A stretch of 64,000 nt of DNA from Bettongia penicillata ogilbyi (GCA_023548195.1 JAJHZJ010000751.1:1368501-1432500), one strand, 5' to 3'. Shown: positions 22,036 through 33,716, numbered from the stretch's first letter. Notes: generated by a model not told the origin, from the letters alone. Program-made: numbers and translations.

Positions 22036-22440
22036 CCTTCAAGAAACTTATAGTCATTGAATTAGTTCACTGAAAGTAAAAACAATTTATGATTTACAGG
22101 AGTTTTTTTTCTCCTTTAATAGCATCTTATTTTTTACCTAACAGTATTTTGCTTTAAGGAACTTTGTAAATGCTGTGAGGCCTCCACTGGGTCGTCATAA
22201 TATTCAACAATTCAAAAATCTGTAATGTCATGGCCATGGGGGCTCCCTTCATCCAAACAGATCATAGCTACTTTACACCTTTGTAAATAGTCCTCAAGAG
22301 TTGCTGGAGTCAAGCATTAATCACTCCATAGCCAACCTACTGATAAGATGCACCAAATTCATTAGGCTGGTTTTTGGGTAATAAACATGTAGCCAATCAC
22401 TGGACTGATGTTTGAAACTTTGCTAAGCTAATGTAATATT
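22036..22440. other. No gene or recognised repeat
   Basis: Balanced composition with a few CpGs. It could be single-copy conserved DNA, but no coding signal is visible. Confidence 0.4.
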
Positions 22441-22454
22441 TGGCTAACATATCC

Positions 22455-22565
22455 TTCAGTATATGTGTATGCATAATATACATATAGATACAGACACATA
22501 TATATGTGTGAGTATGTGTATAGATACCAAGATGATAGGTATATAGGTATACAGATGATAGAGTA
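22455..22565. repeat. ATAC/ATAG low-complexity tract
   Basis: Degenerate ATATG, ATACA and GATA units. Confidence 0.75.
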
Positions 22566-22574
22566 GAGAGAATG

Positions 22575-22700
22575 TCTTGAAACCTACTGCTCTATGACAG
22601 CCCTACAAATATTTAGGGCAGTTATCATGTTCCTCAAGAGTCTCCTCTTCTCAGGTCTAAACATCCCCAGTTCCTCCGTAATAAATGTAAACTCTTATGA
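22575..22700 (-). mobile_element. CR1/L3 fragment, antisense
   Basis: 'tcctcttctcaggtctaaac' followed by 'atccccagttcctccgtaat' is the antisense of the CR1/L3 3' coding region seen throughout amniotes. Confidence 0.6.
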
Positions 22701-24584
22701 TCATCATCATTAATATATTCAGAAGCCCATTGGAATATCCGTCACATCGTTAGCAGGTGGTAGTTGCTCCTGTGCTTATCATACATAGTCAAGAGATTTA
22801 CAAAAAAAAAAAAATCTACTACTTAAAAAAACTCATTTTTTTCTTTCATATACCCTAGTCTTTAGTAATATTTGTGTTATCTTATGATTGTGGTTTCAGA
22901 GATAGTACTAAAAATATCTATCACATAGGGGGCAATTTTAATATAGCTAAAGCTCTTTAATAAAAGTCTGTTAAGGCCAGGGTACTGACTGATTAATAAA
23001 TTGGTTCAGGTAGATTTTCAGCTGGGTTTCAGAAATAAGTGCTCTGTCTGTTTGATAAATTCCTATACTAAACACAAATGTTGTTATTTGTCATATACTA
23101 ACTGTTTTAATGAGCAGTTCTTCACGATCCTTAACAGCTATGAATTGATCTCTAAGACTCAGATGTCACACGCTACAATCCAGATGCATTTCAAGAATCC
23201 AAGTGTAAGTGAACCATGTAATAAAATGAGAAAAAGTCCTTAATTTATTCTAGGGACAGATGTATATTAAGCACAATAATGAGACTGGGAGCAACAGGCA
23301 GTGAATTAGGGATGCCATTTTTTCCCAAAAGCACAAATATAGTAATCAATGCAGACAACTATATTTTCAGATCCTCAGGTTTTAATAAAGGTAAGCTCTA
23401 AGAATTCTATTTAGACTTTCAGAGCATTATATCTTGAACCATCAAAAATAATCAGATATGTTTTAAATCTTCTGGGAGATAAACTGATCGATTTCATACT
23501 TGTAAAACACAAACTCTAGAGGTAGGTTAATTTTCACATTCATCATTTGTAATTATTTTCCAGCGCCTTCAGAGCTGTGTTGAGCTCAGTTTTCCCTTCT
23601 ACTGATGGGCAGGTCTGTGCCACTTAATCCAAATAAAAACCCCAATACTTGGAGATGAAGTGAGTTGTATTTTAAAGAGACTCAGGACAAGCACTTATGT
23701 CCTTAGAGTACAAAGGGATCTGCCTGCTTCTTTATCTTATAGTCTCAGGTGGCAACATTAACAAAATGATGTTTTATGCATTTCATACATAATGCTCTAT
23801 ACGATTATAAAATGCAGACTAGGTCACTGAATTAAGTTTTCAGGAAATGAAATGGAGAGGTGGGAGGGGGAATATTTGTGCCAGTGAGGAAAACCACCCT
23901 GTTCCTTTATCTTTTGGGAGATCTGTAAAAAGCCATTTTTTTGGCAAAGGCTCAAAGAGAGATCATATGTGATCAGAAAGGCTCCCAATTTGATGAGGTC
24001 TTCCCTAGAAACAATGATTCCAAAATATGAGTTGAGATGGGGGACACAGGGGATTGAGGTGAGGGAGAAGACTATCCGTGTCAGTGACTGATTAAATTTC
24101 AGCCATCTATCCAAAGCATTCCCTGGTTACTTGTAAAATGCTCCATATAATTACAGTAACTATGGCTTTTAAAGGAATTTTACACATTGATATTTATCAT
24201 GGGGCTCTCTTTGTGGGTGTATTTCCACTTTAAAATCAATATCCCTAAAATAAACTTTAATAAGATTTATTAATTTTATCTATGCGGACCTTTTTAAAGT
24301 CAATATCAAATATCTTTCTCCAGATTCCTCTTGGCATTTGGAGAAGCTCTGATATAATCAAATGTCATGCCCTCTGTATGTTAAGAGATCACTGTTGTGG
24401 GACTTAGCTTGTGTGTACCACTTATCCATATTTTAAACTTTGAAAGAGTTGAGAATCAATACCAAATACTACTTAAGATATGTGAGGTTTTGCTGATAGA
24501 TCTCAGAACTATGGGCAGAGACTATAAGCTGTTTCCCCTGTGATATAAGCTCACCATGCATAGATTACCTAGACAGAGAGTTTA
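22701..24584. other. Long single-copy-looking interval
   Basis: About 1.9 kb with no recognised repeat. Open frames reach 96 codons (23824-24114, minus) with no conserved domain. It is a candidate for constrained non-coding DNA near 23540-23700. Confidence 0.4.
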
Positions 24585-24720
24585 ATTCATCAACCCACAA
24601 ATAGCTATTAAACATCTGCAGTGTCTCCAGGACCATACTGGGCAGAGTAGGTGCAGATATAAAAAGAGAACAGTCCTGATTCTTGAGAAGCTTATATCCT
24701 ATTTGGAAAGCAAAGGGAAG
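24585..24720 (-). mobile_element. L2 3' tail, antisense
   Basis: 'acaaatagctattaaacatc', 'tccaggaccatactgggcag' and 'ttcttgagaagcttatatcc' match the reverse-complement L2 tail. Confidence 0.6.
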
Positions 24721-25004
24721 TTCGACAGGACTAGAACCTGACTGACATTGCACCATTATAGAAAAATCATAAACTATCCCAAAGACCAAAATAAAATGGT
24801 TCCTTGGGTAGGGTGTCTGAGAACTCCTCCATGTCCAAGTTCTCAAATCAACACATACTGGTGTAAGGACTCAAGGTACCACAAAATCTAATCCTTCCCG
24901 TCATGGAAAGAATTTAGTTATTGATCTTCTTTATGCCAAACATGAATTAAAGAGTCCAAACGACCATCTTGTCTATCTAATTTAATTCAGTAAGATATAG
25001 CAGG

Positions 25005-25185
25005 AAAAAATATACATTTTGGAGGTCAAGTGCTGAGGTTCCAATTCTACCACTGACACTAACAGCATCTCCTGGGACAAATCATTGAATCCCACAGGCT
25101 TCAGTGTCTTCAACTTCAAATGAGAAAGTCGAACTACATAGCTTCTGATGTCTTTTCGAGCTCTGGATCTATGAAAACTATGCTC
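25005..25185 (+). mobile_element. MIR-type SINE
   Basis: 'ggttccaattctaccactga', 'acaaatcattgaatcccaca' and 'cttttcgagctctggatcta' fit the MIR variant that ends in a 'cttccagctctagatctatg'-like tail. Confidence 0.6.
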
Positions 25186-25191
25186 TTATCA

Positions 25192-25300
25192 AGAAGAATG
25201 TGTTGAGTATCTACCATGTGCCATTGGTGATGTAGCAAGGGGATGTCAGACAAAAATGATCTCTGCCTTCAAGAAGCTTGTATATTCAACCCAATAACTA
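25192..25300 (-). mobile_element. L2 3' tail, antisense
   Basis: 'gttgagtatctaccatgtgc' and 'ctctgccttcaagaagcttg' are antisense L2. Confidence 0.6.
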
Positions 25301-25420
25301 GGTTCAAAAGGCTGGAAGATTTATCCAATAAAATTATGTTTTTAGTTGGAAAGAATAAATTTGAATATCTTGTGTTCTATCTTTTCACATATAAATGAGA
25401 GATTATGGCCATGAAGAAAG

Positions 25421-25500
25421 TATACATACACACACACATACATATACACATGCACATACACACATATACATACACACAAACTCACACACATGCATGCATA
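25421..25500. repeat. Imperfect (CA)n / CATA tract
   Basis: ACAC, CATA and CATG alternation. Confidence 0.85.
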
Positions 25501-25548
25501 ATGTCCTATACCCATCAAACTTTTTTCAATGCTTTAATTTGTTTCACA

Positions 25549-25729
25549 TATTTTTTCTTTTTCTTCCTCTCTTCTCTTCTCCCACCATCTCTGTCTCAGT
25601 CTTTCATTCTCTATCTTTCTTTGTCTTTCTTTCTCTGTTTCCATCTGCTTCTGTCTGTGTATGTCTGTGTCTCTCTTTATCTCTGTCTCTGTAATTCTGT
25701 TTCTGTCTTTATGTTTCTCTGTCTCTGTC

Positions 25730-25823
<94 letters not shown>

Positions 25824-25875
25824 TCTCTCTCTCATTTTCTTTCTCTTCCCCTCCTCCCTTTCTTTCTCCCTTGCT
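25549..25875. repeat. Pyrimidine-rich tract: (TCTG)n, (TC)n, (CA)n
   Basis: About 330 bases, almost all pyrimidine on the plus strand up to 25788. It contains (TCTG)n near 25733-25751, perfect (TC)n at 25751-25789 and (CA)n at 25789-25821. The open frames of 171 and 135 codons across it encode only SL, SV, TH, or RE-type repeats and are not genes. Confidence 0.95.
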
Positions 25876-25959
25876 GTAAAGCATGAGAAGGGAAAGGCGA
25901 ATAATACAGGGATCTATTGAAAAAAAAAATAAAGGAAGCATATCCCTTTGTTTTCATTG

Positions 25960-26090
25960 AGGAGATTTCAATTCAATGCTTCTTGATTCAACACCATCTG
26001 TCAGACATTGAGAAATAGAAGATAAAAATGAAGCCTGTTCTTGTTCTCAGAAAGTTTCCATTCTACTGGGAACATGGCCAAGTCTGAACT
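25960..26090 (-). mobile_element. L2 3' tail, antisense, degraded
   Basis: 'accatctgtcagacattgag' and 'ttctcagaaagtttccattc' fit antisense L2. Confidence 0.45.
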
Positions 26091-26214
26091 CTCCATTAAT
26101 TGTACATTTCAAATATTCTTTCTCTTATTCCAGTAACAAAACAAAGGCTCACATTTATCTTGAAAACTCTTTGAGGACAGAAATACTGAATTATATTTCT
26201 TTCATAGAAGGTAG

Positions 26215-26375
26215 GGGCCGTACCTGTGATTTCATTAGTATAAAGAATTTCAAGTTGAGGAATCTCCCTATACCAAAGCAGGTTAGACTATTCTCAGCAA
26301 CCAACAGTCTTAGAAGGTTGTCCAGGGTTCTAAGAGATAAAGTGATTTACTTAGGATTACCCAGACTCAGTGGAA
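26215..26375 (-). mobile_element. MIR-related marsupial CORE-SINE, antisense
   Basis: The tail word 'cctgtgatttcattagtata', then 'gaatctccctataccaaagc', then the CORE 'gtgatttacttaggattacc', as in the other copies of this family. Confidence 0.65.
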
Positions 26376-26377
26376 AA

Positions 26378-26578
26378 AAGTAATAGCCTTGAAATCAGAA
26401 GACCGGGGTCTGAGCCTCAATTCCACTGCTTTAATAACCATAGAAATGCAGGAAATCATACTTTTCAAAGCCTCAGTTTCATCATCTCTAAAATGGGCTA
26501 AATAACATTTGTATTGATGATTCATTGTTGGGAGAAAAGCATTTCATAAAGTATAAAAAACTTTATAAACATAATACT
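26378..26578 (+). mobile_element. MIR SINE
   Basis: 'ccttgaaatcagaagaccgg', 'gcctcagtttcatcatctct' and 'cattgttgggagaaaagcat' follow sense MIR. Confidence 0.7.
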
Positions 26579-26589
26579 TAGTCTCCTAC

Positions 26590-27005
26590 ATTAGTTTCCC
26601 CCCAAATCTTCTAATTTTCCTATTTCTGTCAGAGGCACCCATGTTCACAACTGCAGTGTCATCCTCCACTTTCCCTCATATGTTGCCAAGTCTGGTCAAT
26701 TGTGCCTCTCTCCCCAGCAATCCTCACTGCTCCTGGATCAGGATTCTATCACCCCTTATCTGGATTATTGAAATCACCTCTAAATGTATCTTTCCCCACT
26801 CCAACATTTTCTTCACATTGTCACTAAAATGATCTTCTTGAAACAGATGTCTGACGATGTCACTTTCTTCTCATTAAATGGCAATGGCTCCGTTACATCT
26901 AATGCTTCACAACCTGACTTTAACCCATTTTTATAGGAATGGTTTTTTGTTGTTTTGGTTTTTTTGTATTCCCAGAGTCTGACACACAATAGGTACAGCT
27001 GCTTG
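26590..27005 (+). mobile_element. L2 LINE, ORF2 C-terminus to 3' end
   Basis: 'ccccttatctggattattga' encodes the decayed 'LDYC' region, 'gatgtctgacgatgtcactt' the 'SDHVT' region, and 'tattcccagagtctgacaca' the tail. Frames are broken. Confidence 0.7.
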
Positions 27006-27339
27006 CTGATCATGGCAGTAATTATGATTTACAATACCAAAGCCAAACTCTCTTGGTACACCTTTGTATAGATGACTAAGTGAAAGCTATTAGCCAGCAA
27101 AGAATAAAATAAAATAAAAAACTGGCCCTTTCTATCTAGGTACAGAGGAGTACATTTAGGTGAAATCGCTAAAGTTCTCATACCTATAATGATTCAAGAC
27201 TATCAATTAACTCAATGTTTCATGTCAACCAAATCAAAGTTGGCTAGCTCCATAGAAAAATAAAATGTTGGGATAAACTATTAAGCTCCTTTTAAGAAAA
27301 GGATCTAAAAACATAGCCCATGACAGGTCACACAAAGAC
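27006..27339. other. No gene or recognised repeat
   Basis: AT-rich, with no open frame of note. Confidence 0.45.
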
Positions 27340-27790
27340 ATCTAGGATTTAGAGCTAGAAGTAAAGGCATTCTGAAAGTCAACTTTACCTAAAATTTCCC
27401 GTGTGAGCAGTTACACTTCAGAAATTGGGAAGCACCACAAATCAAGACTTGACTTATTATTTTGTTGGTTGTCTAGACTTAAGAAAGTAATAGAGAAAAT
27501 AATAGAGAAAGTAATAGAGAAAAATAAAATTAAGTTTATATTAAACTTAAACATTTTAAGCATACATTTTTCCCCTGTAGAAAGTTGGTTATTAAACACT
27601 TATCAGCATACCCCTGGCTAGAAGGGATCATTTTGTCCAATCCCCACCCCCATTTTGAAAATGTGGAAATGAGAGTCCAAACAGATTTAGTGACTTGGCC
27701 AAGGTCACACAGATATAAGTAGCATAGACAGGATTTGAACAGAGATTTGAACAAAAATTTTATGCTCTTAGACTCATGCTATGACATCTC
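27340..27790 (-). mobile_element. MIR SINE, antisense, split by a DNA element
   Basis: The left part, 'ggatttagagctagaag', and the right part from 27617, 'gctagaagggatcattttgt' through 'acttggccaaggtcacacag', join into a normal antisense MIR when the 255-base insertion and one octamer are removed. Confidence 0.8.
27362..27616. mobile_element. hAT-like non-autonomous element, 255 bp, with 8-bp duplication
   Basis: The octamer 'gctagaag' occurs immediately before (27354-27361) and after (27617-27624) the segment. The ends 'taaaggcattctgaaag' and 'cttatcagcatacccctg' are imperfect inverted repeats (CARRGG-type), which with an 8-bp duplication is the hAT signature. There is no transposase frame, so it must have been mobilised in trans. 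A relative lies at 19395-19597. Confidence 0.75.
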
Positions 27791-27890
27791 TTAGATGATC
27801 CTTTCTTTAAAAACTCTCCAGGGGAAGTGATTCTGTAACTTCTTCAAGGAATTAAGATTTAGCAGTCCTGAAATTTCCTCTCTAAATATA
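27791..27890 (-). mobile_element. Possible CR1/L3 3' fragment, antisense
   Basis: The reverse complement contains 'cttcccctggagagtttttaa', resembling the CR1/L3 region before its 3' end. Weak. Confidence 0.3.
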
Positions 27891-28413
27891 ATTGCAAATG
27901 AGTTTACTTGGGAGCTGCTTTTGACATCTTTGAATTCAGTCCAAAGATGTTCCCAAGTATACTAGCTTGATAATATCTTTCCTCTTGGACTAGGGTACCA
28001 ACCTTGGCACTATCACATGTCACAGATAAAAACAATTGAAGTAATTCAATTTACAAAGAACATTACCCAATTAATACAAAACTGATCTTTTAAAGTTTTG
28101 TTGATGCCTTGTTATGCCACAATCACTTAACCCCAGCCATGACTGGAAAATCTCTTTTGTATTGAAGAAAAACACTGGAGTAAAGCCAACTGATGGAGTG
28201 ATGATGTCTGACAGCATACACTGTATTAGACATTGATAGACCACTACTTCTCTACTGATATAAGAAATATGTATTTCATTAATACAAATTTTAAAGATTC
28301 TTTTTATAATTTTTTTTAAACTTGTACAAGCAAGGGTAGTTACTTTCCTTTTTAGCATTTAAGAACTCTAAATATAGCATTGAATGTATATGATTAGCAG
28401 AAACTCCTACGCT
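27891..28413. other. No gene or recognised repeat
   Basis: A 95-codon minus-strand frame (28071-28358) has no recognisable domain. Confidence 0.4.
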
Positions 28414-28428
28414 AAAAACACATCCCTG

Positions 28429-28850
28429 ACTTTGTACACAGCAACAACCACAGTGTGCAAGCAATTTTTCTGGTAAACTTAGTCCTTCACAGCAATACAA
28501 GGATCTAAAAATTTTCCAGTGGACTCTTGAGGCAAAACTCCTTCCACACTGGATTGCAGAATGAAGCAGATCATTTTCTCTTGTGTGATATTTTGTTTTA
28601 GTTTGTTTTGTTTTATGATTTCTCCCATTCATTTTAATTCTTCATTGCAACATGAGTAAAGTGAAAATGTATTTAATAGGAATGTATGTGTAGAACCTAT
28701 ATAAGATTGTACTCTGTCTCAGGGAGGGAGTGGGGAGAAAGGGGGAAAAGAGGAGGAGGGAGGGGAAAAAATCTAAGATATATGGAAGTGATTATAGAAA
28801 ACTGAAAACAGATAAAATAATTTAAAATTTAAAAATATAAAAAAATTAAA
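28429..28850 (+). mobile_element. LINE-1 3' end, 5'-truncated, with 15-bp duplication
   Basis: A 422-base marsupial-type LINE-1 3' UTR ('ctcccattcattttaattct', 'acctatataagattgtactc') ends in an A-rich tail. 'aaaaacacatccctg' is present perfectly at 28414-28428 and 28851-28865. An antisense copy of the same subfamily is at 39521-39949. Confidence 0.92.
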
Positions 28851-28897
28851 AAAAACACATCCCTGTTTTGCCATTGGGGTACCAAAGAAAAGGTCAA

Positions 28898-29395
28898 ATA
28901 TGTATCAAGTTCTTTGTGCTAGGAACCATGTTAATCACTAAAGATAAAAAGAAAGGTAAAATAGTTCCTACCCTCAGGAAACTCACATTTTAATAAGATG
29001 CATACAGGTAGGGCAACTAGGTGGTGGGTGCAGTGGATAGAGCGCTAGGCCTGATGTGAGGAAGACTCATCTTCCTGAGTTAAATCCAGCCTCTGACACT
29101 TATTAGCTGTATGACCCTGGACAAGTCACTTAACCCTATTTGCTTCAGTTCCTCATCTGTAAAATGAGCCGGAGAAGGAAATGGCAAACCACTCTAATAT
29201 CTTTGCTTAAAAAAAAACCAAAGAGGTTACAACAAGTTGGATATAACTGAAAAAAAACTGAACAACAAAAATATATGGAAGGTAATCTCAAAGGTGAAGA
29301 CACCAAGAGCTTGGATGATTGGGAAAGGTAGGGAGTGAGTGACATATTGAAGAAATCCAGGGAAACTAAAACAAAGAGGTCAAGAAGGAGAATGG
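28898..29395 (-). mobile_element. L2 3' region, antisense, split by Mar-1
   Basis: 28898-29005 carries the antisense L2 tail ('aagttctttgtgctaggaac', 'cctaccctcaggaaactcac'). 29275-29395 continues as 'gaaggtaatctcaaaggtga' and 'gggaaaggtagggagtgagt', the next part of antisense L2. Confidence 0.6.
29008..29272 (+). mobile_element. Mar-1 CORE-SINE
   Basis: Head 'gcagtggatagagcgctagg', 'acttattagctgtatgaccc', 'ccggagaaggaaatggcaaa', and a tail ending 'actgaacaacaaaaa'. The Bov-B-like stretch is more decayed than in other copies. Confidence 0.9.
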
Positions 29396-29399
29396 GCTC

Positions 29400-29550
29400 A
29401 GATTTAAAACTGAAAGGGACTTTGAAGGCTATCCAATAGAGACCCTTCAGTTTACAGATAAGGAAACTGAGGTAGCAGGTGGCAGTCAGGATTTGAACCT
29501 TGGTTCCTGGAATCCCTATGCAACACATTCCCAGTGTAGTACTGGTTTCA
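29400..29550 (-). mobile_element. MIR SINE, antisense
   Basis: 'aactgaaagggactttgaag', 'tttacagataaggaaactga' and 'gtcaggatttgaaccttggt' are antisense MIR. Together with the Mar-1 and L2 it gives rise to a spurious 166-codon minus-strand frame. Confidence 0.75.
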
Positions 29551-30838
29551 GAGTGACACTTGGTTGATTGTTTCACCTCCAGTGTCATGCTAAAAATCAA
29601 TGAAATCAGAAAAAAATACTTCGTACGTAATGGTTTTATGGCCACTTTTTATAAACCTGTATCTTCAGAATAATTTTTTCAAAATATGATCATATGCTAA
29701 AAAACAGGAGGCAATGGGCAAAGTCTGAATGTTATATTTCTGATTAACTTATATTTAACTTGTCTTGGTGATGATGGTTATCCAAGAAACAAGCTAGCTC
29801 CTAGCTGATTCTTGACATGTGCCAATAAACAGAGCATCATCGGGTTAGGGATAAGCAAAAGTATTAGACTTTTCCCATCTGTATTTAGCATCTCATCATC
29901 ATGATTAGACTGCCTAAAAATATCTGATGTTTACTCTGGAAAAATAGGGTCATAGCAGATAATCCAGAATGTTGTCCCAACAGGGATTATCTCAAATAGA
30001 TTTCTAAAAGTGTCGCAAACCACAAGCTGAGCAAAAGTCTTCTGACCTCCCTGCTATATCTATGTCCTCTTCAGGTCAAAGCCCGTTGAGGGAAATGGAG
30101 GTCACACATTTCTTTCAGCCACAGTATAATACAGTCTCTCTTTGAGAGAATTCAGCTACCAGGAAATATGTAGAATATAGAAATTTGAATTTTAGACCAT
30201 CATGCAAGGCTAAATCATAAGATTCTTCATATCATTTCCATGTCAAAGAATAAAACCTTTATCTGAGGATAACTTGAATATCCTGAAATCCAAAAAAAAA
30301 TAAAATGTTAAAGATTCTCTTTAACTTTGCTGAAATCTGAAATGGACATAAGTCAATAAAAGTCATCCCTTCAAACATGCCACTATTACTTGAGTACAAT
30401 AAAGCCTTCATCTGTTAACACACGCCATAGTTGACCATCAATTGCCAATAAATTATCTCAGCCATCTGAGAACTTTTCTCTTCTGTGTTCCAGTAGTGAA
30501 TTGTTTTACTCAATTTGGAAACTGGAATCTGCTATGTGTAGACATGAAAGAAAATATTTGGGATATGTTTGTTTAATTGAGTTAAAAGACTTGCATTTTA
30601 TTAAGATGACCCATGGCTTATTTTGAGAAAATGTCATATACTGTGAGAGATGTGAAAGGTTACCTGGGAGGATTGCTTCTATGGAACTCAACATACTGTG
30701 CATATTAATGAAAATGGTATTATTATTAATATTGGTGCATATTAACAATTCACAAAGCATGTAGCTGTCTCCTTAGTATTTCTTCTGAGTGGAATTGATA
30801 TGTACACAACTGAATTGTAAGGTCTCCCAAGGCAGGGG
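29551..30838. other. Long single-copy-looking interval
   Basis: About 1.3 kb without a recognised repeat. It is a candidate for conserved non-coding sequence near 30380-30760. No exon is evident. Confidence 0.4.
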
Positions 30839-30905
30839 TCCTAGGAGCCACTGTGTGCCATGGCATTGTGTAGATAGTAAGCGTTCAGTAAATCCTTACT
30901 TTGTT
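30839..30905 (+). mobile_element. L2 3' tail, short
   Basis: 'gcattgtgtagatagtaagc' followed by 'gttcagtaaatccttactt' resembles the L2 terminus. Confidence 0.45.
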
Positions 30906-30934
30906 GCCTTAAGGTTATTGAAGGTGATCTCTAT

Positions 30935-31200
30935 TGGTTGGATATAGTGGAAAGGATATTGACCTAGAATATCAATGATCTGAGTTAAAATCATGGCTCA
31001 GTTACTATGTGATTGACCTCTCTGGGCCTCAGTTTCCCCATGTATAATATTGAGGGGATTGGACTTGAAACACTTATTATGGGCTTGCAACTCACAGTTT
31101 AAGAAGCACTGAAGGAATTTCAAGTGAAAATAATTTAAGAAGCCCTGGAATAGATAACCACTTAAGGTCTCTTCCAGGTCACAAGATCTTTGGATCATAA
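30935..31200 (+). mobile_element. MIR-type SINE with internal insertion
   Basis: 30935-31065 reads 'gggcctcagtttccccatgt' to 'gaggggattggactt'. 31155-31200 resumes 'agataaccacttaaggtctc' to 'atctttggatcat'. About 90 unrelated bases between them end 'aatttaagaagccctgg' and may be another small insertion. Confidence 0.6.
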
Positions 31201-31394
31201 ATTGGTCAGAAAATCCAGAATTTCTAAGTCCTCATCCTCTTATCTTTCTATCTTCAGACATAGGAAAATTTGGGCTCTTTTTAATCCAGGTAGCAAGGAA
31301 CATTTACAAAGCTGCTAAAAACACTGAGATGCCAAGAAAGAGATTTTTTTCTCTTGAAAGTTAAATAAATGGATTTTTAAAGAGAGGACATTAT

Positions 31395-31475
31395 TAGCTG
31401 ATAGATTTGGAGCTAAAAGGAACTTTAGAGCTTGACTAATCCACCTATCCCTTTTTACAAATGGAGGAAAAATAA
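31395..31475 (-). mobile_element. MIR fragment, antisense
   Basis: 'gatttggagctaaaaggaac' and 'tttagagcttgactaatcca' fit the antisense MIR start. Confidence 0.5.
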
Positions 31476-32169
31476 GCTTTGTATATGTGTGCACAGGCAT
31501 CTATATGTCTGCACATATTTACATATATGTGTACATATGCAGGTATGTGTATTGCTATTTTTTTTTACTTGGGGGATGAGAGAAGAGAAATGCAGACAGA
31601 GATATACCAAGCCACTGGCATGATGGAGAAATTCCTCACTGATTATCTTTCTTCACTATTACTGCCTGAAAAATATATTTATTTTCCCCAAATAATTATT
31701 AGCTTTATATAAATAATATACTATCATCCCTTGATGGAAGAAAATGATATTTGACATTAAGGAAAGGTCAGGCCTCATGAATGGGAAACCCCAATGAGCA
31801 TCGCCTTTTAGCTTTATTGAATTAAGAGGTACATATATTTGACAAAGTATAGAGATCCAATAGCTGGTGTGTTATCAGTGCCCTTTTACTGTCATAGATT
31901 TATTGACATTTGCTAAATATAAAAAAGAGAAAGTGGGGAGGGCTTCCATTGCATTATGATGTCAAATCTACAAACACCTCTCTGCTGATGAGGTGAGAGT
32001 GTTCTAGGAGTAGGAATTCAGTTGTTGACTGGAATTCAGAGCAGGCTACCAATTAGGAAGGGGACCTGAAGGAACTATTGAACATTAGTCCAGTAACTTT
32101 CACCTCTGGAGCCCAAGGAGCAAGTCAGGCCTTTTGTAAATTACATCTCACATAAAAATTAGGTAGATT
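31476..32169. other. No gene; short TG/CA tract
   Basis: Alternating TG, CA and TA at 31480-31550, then single-copy-looking DNA. The 31740-31990 portion has no repeat similarity that I recognise. Confidence 0.45.
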
Positions 32170-32410
32170 GTTTGAGTCAATGCCATGTAATGGATTGGAT
32201 TCTTGGGCTTGGCTTAAGGAAAACCTGGATTCATATCTCATCCCAGAGATTTACTAACTACATGACATTCCTAAGGAAGTTATGAGTCTCACTTGATTCC
32301 CTGGGGCTCCTCTTCTAAGATACAAAAGGTAAATATTAGTGAAAAAAGTTGTCATTCAGGGAATTCCCTGTGCTGATGAAATCACAGATCTTTGGTGTAC
32401 TTAGGAAACT
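32170..32410 (+). mobile_element. MIR-related marsupial CORE-SINE
   Basis: 'gaaaacctggattcatatct', 'actaactacatgacattcct' and the family tail 'gggaattccctgtgctgatg' followed by 'aaatcacagatct'. Confidence 0.6.
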
Positions 32411-32539
32411 TATTCTAGAGTCCTGGAGAGTTGGCAAGTAGAATGAGAGGTTCTCTGAGTAGCCCCCAATCACAATGCAGGTAAACATTTAAGTAAAGAT
32501 TTCTACCCAGCCTGTCCTGCCTGTGAGTCCATCAAGCCA

Positions 32540-33074
32540 AGGTACTTCCCACAGAGACAATGTGTATGTTTGTGTATAGGTGATTTTGTCACCTAACAAA
32601 CATTGGACACATAAGTGTTTTCTGGTTGGTTATATTGTTTGTTCATACAGTATGTATGTTAATGTGTGTATACACATATATGCTTACATACAATATATGT
32701 ATGTTTAAATATGTAGTCTGAATATAGCTTTATATATTTGCATATATACATACATAATATAGACATATACACACATAATATAGAAATACATTGTACATTT
32801 GTTTATATGTATATGCTTTATGTGTCTATCTGTATTATACAACTATATTTTATGTGTAAGCATTTGTATATGTAAATTCTGTATATACATATATGTAGCA
32901 TGAATACAAACATGTCTATATATGTTTGTACACATACCTATGCACAATGCATGCATGCATATACATTGTGCATAGTATGCATTATGTGTTTATATTTATG
33001 TATAGGTGTCTATGGGTATATAAATGTATGTAATATGTATACCCATGTGTACATATATATATATGCACATGCAT

Positions 33075-33105
<31 letters not shown>

Positions 33106-33110
33106 TACAC
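32540..33110. repeat. Compound TG/TA/CA low-complexity tract
   Basis: About 570 bases of alternating purine-pyrimidine DNA (TGTA, CATA, TATG, ATGCATGC), closing with (CA)n at 33085-33105. The 93-codon frame within it is a repeat product. Confidence 0.9.
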
Positions 33111-33660
33111 ATTCAGCTATACATAGACTTTGGTTTCCTGTCCAAATGTGTATAATTATAAATACTCATATCTCATACTGATATAGATTTATAGAATAAA
33201 GATGTGGATCGTGGATATAGATAGATATGGGGGAATATATGTACATACATGAGAATATACATACTACAAAATATACACACAGATGTATATACTTTATGTA
33301 TGCTCAGAGACATTCAGAAAGGAAATCCAAGTCCATAAAAAAAGATGGAGACTTTCAAGGCTGTTTCATTTATCCTATAATGTGTACATCAAGATGAGTG
33401 GATCTTTCATAGAATCAGGTTGAAGTTCCATGGCATTTGGCATATTTGTATCCATGTTCCTAGATTTTAAGAGACACTGAGTGCAAAGCTCTTTATGAAA
33501 ATGTGATTTAGTTCCAGGTAGATGATCTAGTTTGTCACTACATGAATGATTACATGAGTTTTGAAATTTATGCAAGCTTATACTGCATCAGAAAGTTGTG
33601 CTCCTTACAAGAAACTGTACAAATGGAAACTGAGAGTCTATTTCTAGAGCAGTAAAGCAT
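33111..33660. other. No gene or recognised repeat
   Basis: A residual ATAC-type tract runs to about 33300. The rest looks single-copy, with a 66-codon minus-strand frame of no recognised family. Confidence 0.4.
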
Positions 33661-33662
33661 CT

Positions 33663-33716
<54 letters not shown>

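Noticed and set aside
25405..25920. 171-codon plus-strand frame and 135-codon minus-strand frame
   Set aside because: Both translate (TC)n, (TCTG)n and (CA)n, giving only serine-leucine, histidine-threonine or arginine-glutamate repeats.
29145..29645. 166-codon minus-strand frame
   Set aside because: It runs antisense through Mar-1, L2 and MIR. The terminal 'HFLLRLILQMR' segment is the usual product of antisense Mar-1 and recurs at other copies (for example near 40500).
31066..31154. A further copy of the hAT-like family at 3051
   Set aside because: The end 'ttaagaagccctgg' is similar, but no matching left end or clear 8-bp duplication could be found.
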